From a virus, in IMG/VR virus record IMGVR_UViG_3300035430_000295, positions 1 to 48,837 of that record: DNA of 48,837 bases. One strand, 5' to 3'. Of the stretch, positions 18,379 to 25,369 are shown one piece after another. Positions within the stretch are counted from its first letter, which is position 1. Every line of letters starts with the position of its first letter. The position numbers and the translations under genes are program-made. The notes under the pieces were generated by a model that ran no database searches, was not told where the DNA came from, and saw only the letters and a list, made by a program, of their open reading frames with translations.

Positions 18379-21300
18379 ATGCCACAGGAACTAAATCTTA
18401 ACGTTTCTCCTTATTACGACGATTTTGATCGCGATAACGATTACTATCGCGTTCTATTCAAACCAGGTTATCCTGTTCAGGCAAGAGAACTTACGACTAT
18501 GCAGTCTATACTGCAAAGTCAAGTAGAAAAGTTAAGCGACCACTTTTTTAAAGAAGGTAAAGCAATAACTGGTGGTGAAATTCAATATTATGAAAAATAC
18601 CCATGTGTTATGGTTGATGATTCCTTTAATGGAAAGTCAATCTTAGAATATGCTGCTGATATATTAGATGAAATTATTGTTGGTGAACAATCTGGAGTTA
18701 GAGCAAAAGTAGATGCATATCTTCCAGGATCTAGTTCTGAGAGAGGATTTGATACTTACTACGTTAGTTACTTAAGTTCTGACTCATCATCTTCTCAATT
18801 TACTGGATTTATTTCGGGAGAAAATTTATTACTAGAAGATGGAATTCAGACTACGAATAACTTAGCTGATGAAACTGAAGATGACGATCCAGATGCTGCA
18901 ATTCAAGAAAATTTAGAAAATTTAGTTGTATTCTCAGCAGGAGCTCCATTTGCAAGATGTATTGAAGAAAATCCAAATGAAATTGGATCTGCAGTTCATA
19001 TTAATGATGGTGTTTACTATATTAGGGGACACTATGTAGAATCAGAAAAAAAGACTTTACTGTTAGATCAATATGATGATAAACCATCTTATCGAGTTGG
19101 TTTGATTGTTACCGAAGAAATTGCAACTCATTTGCAAGATGAAGATCTTCTCGATAACGCGCAAGGATTTTCAAACTTTACAGCACCAGGTGCTGATAGA
19201 TTACAAATTGAAATTGACCTTGTAAAAATTGATCTAGATGAAGATGAAGATGTAGAAAACTTTATCGAATTAATGGTAGTCCAGAATGGACAGATCATTA
19301 ATAATAATAGAAGTACAGCATATACAGAAAACGATAAGTATGTTGCAGAAAGAGTTGATGATATTGCTGGAGACTTCTATGTAGAACAACCTGAAGTGGA
19401 AGTTTTAGAAGCTCTAAATGATAAAGAAGGTAATGATGGTTTATATAACCCTGGAGAACTTACTCAACAGGGATCGCAACCCACAGATGATATGGGAATC
19501 TATAAGATTTCCCCATTTAAAGCTTATGTTAATGGTTTCCAAATTGAAATGAATTCTCCAACATATTTGGAGTTTGATAAACCAAGAGAAACTAAAGAAT
19601 TTTTAAATCAACAATTAGCATACAGCTCTGGTCCTACACTAGCAATAAACAGAGTATATGGATATCCTACTTTAGGTATTCAAACTACTTTCTATGTTAC
19701 TCTTAGAGATACAAGAGTAGGATCTGCTCAATCAGTGGCCTCTGGTAAAGAAATTGGTGTTGCTAGAGTGTATGACTATGAATTAGAAGATGGGACATAC
19801 GATCGTTCCAATTTAGATGTAAACACTTGGGACCTTACATTATATGATGTTAGACCTTATGTTGAATTTGAACTCAATGAACCGGTAACGCTAACAACCC
19901 CTATTCATATTAGAGGAAAAGCTACTGGGTCAACAGCACACTTAAGATTTGATGTTAACAATTCTGGTATTGCTACCGCCTATGAGGTAAAAGGTAGATT
20001 TAACGTAGGTGAAAAATTAATTTTTAATGGAGTAGAAGAAAATACAAGAGTTGTAAAAGATGCAACTGAATTTGGAATCAATAAAGTAAGATCAGTCCAT
20101 GCTCAAAATGCTAATGGAACTTACTTTAGTGCGGATACCGTACTTGATGCTTCTGAAGAAATTCCAGAACCAGGTTTAAATGTAAATATAACTGCTGCAA
20201 ATGGTGGTATTTCAACTGTAAGTGTTGCAAACTTTAATTTAGATAAAGTATTTAATGTTGGCGATCTTATATCATATACAAATAATTTAGATCCGGAAAT
20301 TGTAACTTACAATAGAGTTACACAGGTAGCTGCAACTAATATGAGAATTGAGGCAATTACCTCAGTTACAGGTATTTGTGCAGGTGGTCTTCCAACTTCT
20401 ACAGTACAAGCTACAGATTTCCAAAAAATTGAAGCAGAAATTGAAACTTCTGATGATAATACTCTTTATACAGAATTTCCAAAAGACGTTGTTTCAAATG
20501 TAAATCTTGAAGATTCTACTATTGTTGTTAGAAAAACATATAATGTAACAATTACTGGTAATCAAACAAACGCTATACAATCTGGAACTGATTTTACCTT
20601 CCTTCCATTCACTGCGGGAAGATATATTCTAACAAGAAATGATGGCTCTCTTGAAGAATTAACTTCAGACAAGTTTAGTTTCAATGGATCATCTACACAA
20701 CTGACCCTAAAAGGTCTTGGATCCGATACTACAGGTGTTCTTGTTGCAACTTGTAATAAGACTAATAACGCATCTAAAGTAAAGATAAGAAATAGAATTG
20801 AATCTCTTATCATTGATAAATCAAAACTTGTTCAGTCTGGTGTTGGTGGAACAACATTAAATGATGGATTGGAATATGGAAATTATCCATATGGTACTAG
20901 GGTGCAGGATAGAGAAATCTCTCTAATGAGACCCGATGTTATCGAGATCTTAGGAATCTTTGAATCCGATAACACTGCGGAACCAGATGTTAAAAAAATG
21001 GAATTCACCGAATTCTCTGGTCCAACTCAGTCTACGAATGACATAATCATTGGAGAAAGATTTGAGGGTGCAACTAGCGAAGCTATCGGTATTGTAGTTG
21101 AAAAAATCAATAATACTACCATTGGTTTTATTCCAGCAAACGATGATGCATTTGATGAAGTTAATGAGACGATTACATTTAAAGAGTCTGGAATAACTTG
21201 CAAATTTGTAAAAGAATTTGGATCAGATTTAAACATCACAAGCAAATTTGATCTAGCAGATGGTTTTGAAGATACAATTTACGACTACGCTAGAATTGTA

Positions 21301-24300
21301 AGAAATAAAGATGCTAAAGAACCTAAGAGAAAATTAAAAATTATATACGAATACTGCACATATGATGATGCAGACACTGGAGACATTACAACAGTAAATT
21401 CGTATTCTAACTTTGATTATAAGGATATTCCAGAGACTGGAGATCTTCCTCATTCTGATATTATTGATATTAGACCAAGAGTTGATTTTTATAATGTAGT
21501 AGAAGGTGCTAGATCTCCATTTGAATTCTTCGGTAGAAAATTTGATGGAGATGGAAACTCTGCTGATCACATCTTAGCTTCTGATGAAACTATTACACTT
21601 GATTATTCAATTTATCTGGGAAGAGTTGATAAGATTTTCCTAGATGAAGCAGGTGTATTCCACAATGTTGAAGGTCCTAGTGCAGAAGATCCAGCACCTC
21701 CTGCAACAAAAGAAGATTCTATTGAAGTTGCTCAGATTATTCTCCCAGCATATCTTGAGGATATGGAAGATGCTAGCATTGAATTAGCGGACCACAAACG
21801 CTATACAATGGATGATATCGGAGACCTTGAGGACCGTATTAAGCATCTTGAGTATTATACATCGCTTAATCTTCTTGAGCAGAGTACTGCTAACATGAAG
21901 GTAACAGATGGTAATGGTCTTGATAGATATAAATCTGGTTTCTTTGTTGATGATTTTTCTGACGCAGAAAACCAATTAAAGATAACAAATCTTAAAAACT
22001 CTGTAGATACTGAAGAAGGAGAACTGAGAGCAGCTCCATATACTACTCAAATTGACCTAGAATTAGGTACATTCAACGCTTTGGGTATTGGAACTGATGT
22101 TGTTGATTCTGTTAGTGTTGATGCTGAATTTGATGATAATCTTATTGGTGAAAACATTAGACAAACTGGTAGAGTTATTACTCTTGACTATGATGAACAA
22201 ATTGAAATTCATCAACCATATGCAACTCAGAGTGTTCCAGTTAATACTATCGTTGATATATTCTATGAAGGTGAACTAGAACTTCAACCAGATTCTGATG
22301 CTTGGGTGCGTCAAAACTTAGGTGGAAGAAGAGTACGTGATGGAAGAGGTAAGTATTGGTTTACTAAGAGACAATGCAGAAAGATGAAATTTCATCCCAA
22401 CTGGGGTTGGGGTGGTGTTATCTGGAGAGATTGGAGACATCATTGGAGAGGAAGTATTCCTAAAGGTGGTAAACGTCGTGGTGGTGAATATAGTGGACAT
22501 ACTCCTGGCCGCAGAAAGAGACGGAGAAGAAGAAGAATTAGAGCGGTTGGAGGAACATTCAGACGGAAAAGTAGACTGAAGATCAATAGAAGGAAAAAGC
22601 ATAGAGTTAAGGTTAAGAGAGCTGGTCAAACAAGAAAAGGCTGGGGTAAGAGAACTATAAGCCGTAGATTCTGGGCAAGGAGAGTCCGAGTTGGTAAACG
22701 CTTCGTAGCGGTTGCTATTCGTAAGTGGATGCGGATGAGGAACATCCAATTCAAAGCAAGGAAAATGAAACCCAATACTAGGGTATGGCCTTTCTTTGAT
22801 GGCGTTCCAGTAATTAAGACTGTTACTCCCAAACTCATCGAAGTTAGGATGATTAGGGGAACGTTCCAGGTTGGTGAGCGTGTAACAAGTGCAAGAAGAA
22901 GACGATTCCGCAGAAGAGGAATTATCGCAGTCAAAGTAAGAAAGAAAAGAATCAGAGTTAGAGCTGTTAGAGGATGGCGTTGGGCAATGAGATTCTCTGG
23001 ACGTGTGTGTCCTATCAATCACAAAGAGGGTCCATTTACAAATCCACTAAAAGTATATGAGCAGAACCCATATACAAGAACAGCGATGCCTACAAGTTAT
23101 GCATCCAACTCTACAATTTTGAATATTGATACTTTTATTATGTCTCTCAAACAGAGAGGTAGATATTGGGGATTTATTAATGGAAAAATGCGTCTGAAAG
23201 GACGTACAAGTAAAGCAGTCTGTAGAGTTGTTCGTAAGAGACTCGTTACAGATGCTCAGGGTACTGTTGCAGGTTCATTCTTCCTTCCTGCAGCAGATGG
23301 TGTGAGAAAGAGAAAGTTTGGTTATGCATTTAGTGCCGGCAGAAAGACCTTTAGATTAGTTGACTCCCCAACTAACTCTGATGATCAAAAAGAAATCAGC
23401 ACAATGGCTGAGGATGAATTCACATGTGCAGGTACTGGTATTAAAAGAAAATGGTGGGTTAGAAGATGGAAGGTTAAAAGACCACGTAGGTGTACTAGAA
23501 GACCTAATGCACAGGTCGGAAGACCAAGAGTTCTTAGAAGATGTAGAAAAGGTAGAAAGAACCCAATTGTACCAGATCCGGGCGATCCAGATCCACAACC
23601 ACCAAGACCAGAACCACCACGTCCATGTCCAGATCCTAATGCATTAATTTTAATGCATGATGGTTCTCAGAAGAGAGCAGGAGATCTGGTGGTCGGTGAT
23701 ATGGTCAAAACATATCATGAAGATACTTTTGAATATGGCGATTATCCAGTTATTCATGCTTCTATTGTAGAAGATGTTGAAAAACTCAAGTTAACCTTTA
23801 GTGAAAGTGAAATAACTTGTTCAATTTACCACAAGTTCCGTGTTGGTGACTCTTGGAAAGAAGCCAAAGATATGGAAGTTGGTGATGAAGTTTCTGGACA
23901 AACATTGAATGAGATTGAAACTGTTGAAAATGGACAAGTTGTTCATATCACAGTTGAAGACGCTCATACTTATATTTCTGAGGGTTTACTTTCTCACAAC
24001 AAGAGACCACCCCGTCCAGAACCACCACCAGAAGATGGTCCCAAAGAAGAAGAAGAAGATCGGCCCAAACCTCCCCGTTGCAGACGCAAAGGAAAAGGTA
24101 AGAGACGTTGTGGTGGGCGTCCAAAGCCGCCAACTGACGTTGATCCTGGCAGACCGAGACCTGATCCCGAAGATCCGGAGGAAGAGGGTGAAACTGACAA
24201 AGCCGTACGCCGCCGACCAAGAAACAAACCTAAAGTTAAAACTACTAAGGTAAAATACGTCTTTGATAAGAAAGGAAGAGCACTTCCTGTCTGGTATGTT

Positions 24301-25071
24301 CCTTATACTGTTAAAAAGGGTAAAGACAAGGGTAAGACAAAGTATCTTAACTTCAACAAGATTAAGAAACTTGGTGGTAAGAAGGATGCTAAAAAAGCTT
24401 TCAAGGAATATGGTTATCCATTACCTCCCAAAAATTACCCAGGTAGAGGAAAACCATCTAGACCAACTGGAGGCAAAAAGAAATCAACTACGATTGCGAT
24501 TAAGCAAAATCGTAAAGGTGTGATGAAGGTTATTGATACCTCCAAGAAGGCAAGGAAACTCAATAGTAAGGGAATCAAGAGTAAAGTCCTCGACGTTATT
24601 AAACCAGGTGATAAGGATTATGGACATTACAACAAGGGTAAACCTCAACTTTGGAAGTATGGTGCAACACTTCTCGCTACACAACATAAGGAGGCAACTA
24701 GAAAAGTTACCAAGCGTGGTAATAAGAAGTTTGAAAAGAAAGGATTCCCAGTTGGTAAACTACCACTTAAGAATGGTAGTATAAGAAGATTCCAACCACG
24801 CCCATCTCCTGCACGGAGAAGATCACGTCCAAGACCTGCACCGAGACCTGCACCAAGAGCAAATAGGAGAAGGGCATTAGGTGGAGGTTATCCACGGAGA
24901 CCTAGCCCTAGACCTAGACCTAGACCCGCTCCACGTCCACCAAGACCACCAGGTAGACAGGCAAGACGAGGAGGAGCAAGAGGAGGAAGAAGAGGAAGAA
25001 GATCTGACTTCCAGTTGAAGACAAACATTATGATCATTCAAAACGCACTAAATAGAGTGTTTACAATTTGA
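18379..25071 (+). CDS. Chimeric DUF4815-type tail/baseplate protein with Arg/Lys-rich core, Hint domain and truncated S74 start (2230 aa)
   Basis: Residues 1-1308 are an acidic virion domain whose start (LNVSPYYDDFDRDNDYYRVL, then FKPGYPVQARELTTMQSILQ) is typical of DUF4815 proteins of T4-like cyanophages. Residues 1309-1728 are saturated with Arg and Lys but keep scaffold motifs (GVIWRDW; FKARKMKPNTRVWPFFDGV; MPTSYASNSTILNIDTFIMS; GTVAGSFFLPAADG; RLVDSPTNS). Residues 1750-1874 form a Hint domain with Cys1750, His1818 and the terminal His1873-Asn1874, followed by Lys. Residues 1875-2208 are a basic linker ending in Pro/Arg repeats. Residues 2209-2230 start an S74 domain (SDFQLKTN), which is then cut by a TGA. 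It follows gp8 by 6 nt with no promoter seen. It is probably a baseplate or fibre-attachment protein that processes itself. Processing is inferred and not shown. Confidence 0.85.
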   Translation: MPQELNLNVSPYYDDFDRDNDYYRVLFKPGYPVQARELTTMQSILQSQVEKLSDHFFKEGKAITGGEIQYYEKYPCVMVDDSFNGKSILEYAADILDEIIVGEQSGVRAKVDAYLPGSSSERGFDTYYVSYLSSDSSSSQFTGFISGENLLLEDGIQTTNNLADETEDDDPDAAIQENLENLVVFSAGAPFARCIEENPNEIGSAVHINDGVYYIRGHYVESEKKTLLLDQYDDKPSYRVGLIVTEEIATHLQDEDLLDNAQGFSNFTAPGADRLQIEIDLVKIDLDEDEDVENFIELMVVQNGQIINNNRSTAYTENDKYVAERVDDIAGDFYVEQPEVEVLEALNDKEGNDGLYNPGELTQQGSQPTDDMGIYKISPFKAYVNGFQIEMNSPTYLEFDKPRETKEFLNQQLAYSSGPTLAINRVYGYPTLGIQTTFYVTLRDTRVGSAQSVASGKEIGVARVYDYELEDGTYDRSNLDVNTWDLTLYDVRPYVEFELNEPVTLTTPIHIRGKATGSTAHLRFDVNNSGIATAYEVKGRFNVGEKLIFNGVEENTRVVKDATEFGINKVRSVHAQNANGTYFSADTVLDASEEIPEPGLNVNITAANGGISTVSVANFNLDKVFNVGDLISYTNNLDPEIVTYNRVTQVAATNMRIEAITSVTGICAGGLPTSTVQATDFQKIEAEIETSDDNTLYTEFPKDVVSNVNLEDSTIVVRKTYNVTITGNQTNAIQSGTDFTFLPFTAGRYILTRNDGSLEELTSDKFSFNGSSTQLTLKGLGSDTTGVLVATCNKTNNASKVKIRNRIESLIIDKSKLVQSGVGGTTLNDGLEYGNYPYGTRVQDREISLMRPDVIEILGIFESDNTAEPDVKKMEFTEFSGPTQSTNDIIIGERFEGATSEAIGIVVEKINNTTIGFIPANDDAFDEVNETITFKESGITCKFVKEFGSDLNITSKFDLADGFEDTIYDYARIVRNKDAKEPKRKLKIIYEYCTYDDADTGDITTVNSYSNFDYKDIPETGDLPHSDIIDIRPRVDFYNVVEGARSPFEFFGRKFDGDGNSADHILASDETITLDYSIYLGRVDKIFLDEAGVFHNVEGPSAEDPAPPATKEDSIEVAQIILPAYLEDMEDASIELADHKRYTMDDIGDLEDRIKHLEYYTSLNLLEQSTANMKVTDGNGLDRYKSGFFVDDFSDAENQLKITNLKNSVDTEEGELRAAPYTTQIDLELGTFNALGIGTDVVDSVSVDAEFDDNLIGENIRQTGRVITLDYDEQIEIHQPYATQSVPVNTIVDIFYEGELELQPDSDAWVRQNLGGRRVRDGRGKYWFTKRQCRKMKFHPNWGWGGVIWRDWRHHWRGSIPKGGKRRGGEYSGHTPGRRKRRRRRRIRAVGGTFRRKSRLKINRRKKHRVKVKRAGQTRKGWGKRTISRRFWARRVRVGKRFVAVAIRKWMRMRNIQFKARKMKPNTRVWPFFDGVPVIKTVTPKLIEVRMIRGTFQVGERVTSARRRRFRRRGIIAVKVRKKRIRVRAVRGWRWAMRFSGRVCPINHKEGPFTNPLKVYEQNPYTRTAMPTSYASNSTILNIDTFIMSLKQRGRYWGFINGKMRLKGRTSKAVCRVVRKRLVTDAQGTVAGSFFLPAADGVRKRKFGYAFSAGRKTFRLVDSPTNSDDQKEISTMAEDEFTCAGTGIKRKWWVRRWKVKRPRRCTRRPNAQVGRPRVLRRCRKGRKNPIVPDPGDPDPQPPRPEPPRPCPDPNALILMHDGSQKRAGDLVVGDMVKTYHEDTFEYGDYPVIHASIVEDVEKLKLTFSESEITCSIYHKFRVGDSWKEAKDMEVGDEVSGQTLNEIETVENGQVVHITVEDAHTYISEGLLSHNKRPPRPEPPPEDGPKEEEEDRPKPPRCRRKGKGKRRCGGRPKPPTDVDPGRPRPDPEDPEEEGETDKAVRRRPRNKPKVKTTKVKYVFDKKGRALPVWYVPYTVKKGKDKGKTKYLNFNKIKKLGGKKDAKKAFKEYGYPLPPKNYPGRGKPSRPTGGKKKSTTIAIKQNRKGVMKVIDTSKKARKLNSKGIKSKVLDVIKPGDKDYGHYNKGKPQLWKYGATLLATQHKEATRKVTKRGNKKFEKKGFPVGKLPLKNGSIRRFQPRPSPARRRSRPRPAPRPAPRANRRRALGGGYPRRPSPRPRPRPAPRPPRPPGRQARRGGARGGRRGRRSDFQLKTNIMIIQNALNRVFTI
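22303..23562 (+). other. Arg/Lys-saturated low-complexity region superimposed on a conserved virion domain
   Basis: The encoded residues 1309-1728 begin at WVRQNLGGRRVRDGRGKYW and contain runs such as GRRKRRRRRRIRA and ARRRRFRRRG. The upstream 1300 residues are acidic, so net charge flips abruptly at about 22303. Conserved non-basic motifs persist between the basic runs, so the frame is intact. Lys/Arg codons are mostly AGA, AAG, AAA and CGT. Confidence 0.85.
23626..24000 (+). other. Hint (bacterial intein-like, A-type BIL candidate) domain
   Basis: This 125-residue segment starts at Cys1750 (CPDPNALILMHDGSQKRAGD), the standard block A of Hint domains. Block B is T1813-C-S-I-Y-H1818-KF. The end, DAHTYISEGLLSHN, carries the F/G blocks with terminal His1873-Asn1874. 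Catalytic residues for the N-S acyl shift and Asn cyclisation are therefore present. The next residue is Lys1875 and not the Cys, Ser or Thr needed for standard intein splicing. That pattern matches A-type BIL domains, which can cleave or splice at non-nucleophile junctions. There is no room for a homing endonuclease. PPRPEPP occurs just before and just after the domain. Confidence 0.9.
24796..25002 (+). repeat. Pro/Arg-rich repetitive linker before the S74 start
   Basis: The encoded stretch is a string of RP, APR and RRG units (for example RPRPAPRPAPRANRRR and SPRPRPRPAPRPP). At DNA level it includes tandem CCTAGA hexamers near 24901-24925. It resembles flexible stalk linkers placed before intramolecular chaperone domains and is unusually basic here. 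Confidence 0.75.
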
Positions 25072-25079
25072 ACTATATT

Positions 25080-25334
25080 ATGACTTCCCTTTTGACTAAA
25101 GTATGTAAACTTAATGGAACACTCTATGAGTGGAAGGACGACATGAAAAAACATCATGGGAGAAAGGGTTATGAGTATGGACTCATAGCCCAGGAAGTTC
25201 AAAAAGAATTTCCTGAAATGGTATATAAGGAAGATGGGTATTTGTCTGTTGATTATATTCAGATGATACCTGTCTTGGTAGAAGCTATTAAAGAACTTAA
25301 AACAGAACTTGATACCCTTAAGGGCAATAAATAA
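25080..25334 (+). CDS. C-terminal part of an S74-type intramolecular chaperone domain, separate frame (84 aa)
   Basis: The frame encodes KLNGTLYEWKDD, GLIAQEVQKEFPEMV and DGYLSVDYIQMIPVLVEAIK. These are the characteristic core and C-terminal helices of the peptidase S74 / endosialidase chaperone domain. The beginning of the same domain, with the Ser-Lys dyad context SDFQLK, lies at the end of the 2230-aa ORF in another frame. The two parts are offset by -1 and overlap at 25068. The ORF could start at the ATG at 25080 or at a TTG at 25068 inside the upstream stop region. It could be read by frameshifting, expressed as a trans-acting chaperone, or be the remnant of a disrupted gene. Its C-terminal Leu/Lys helix is intact. 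Confidence 0.8.
   Translation: MTSLLTKVCKLNGTLYEWKDDMKKHHGRKGYEYGLIAQEVQKEFPEMVYKEDGYLSVDYIQMIPVLVEAIKELKTELDTLKGNK
25326..25333 (+). promoter_or_regulatory. T4-type late promoter (AATAAATA)
   Basis: AATAAATA overlaps the TAA stop of the S74 ORF and lies 36 nt before the ATG of the 835-aa gene. It gives that gene its own late transcription start, which fits its separation from the upstream half. Confidence 0.6.
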
Positions 25335-25369
25335 AGGTAAATTACTCACCAAAGCCATTGAGCAGATAA

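Noticed and set aside
22318-23022. Long minus-strand open frames (234 and 130 codons) opposite the Arg/Lys-rich region
   Set aside because: They are Ser-rich reflections of AGA/AAG-rich codons on the + strand. They overlap each other and the real gene, with no promoter or ribosome binding site.
23626-24000. Standard self-splicing intein with homing endonuclease
   Set aside because: The segment is only 125 residues, lacks endonuclease motifs, and the residue after Asn1874 is Lys. A BIL-type Hint domain fits better.
23948-24253. Several overlapping alternative frames on both strands over the Hint C-terminus and basic linker
   Set aside because: Low-complexity Pro/Arg/Lys codons avoid stops in other frames. 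Only frame 1 carries the Hint and linker motifs.
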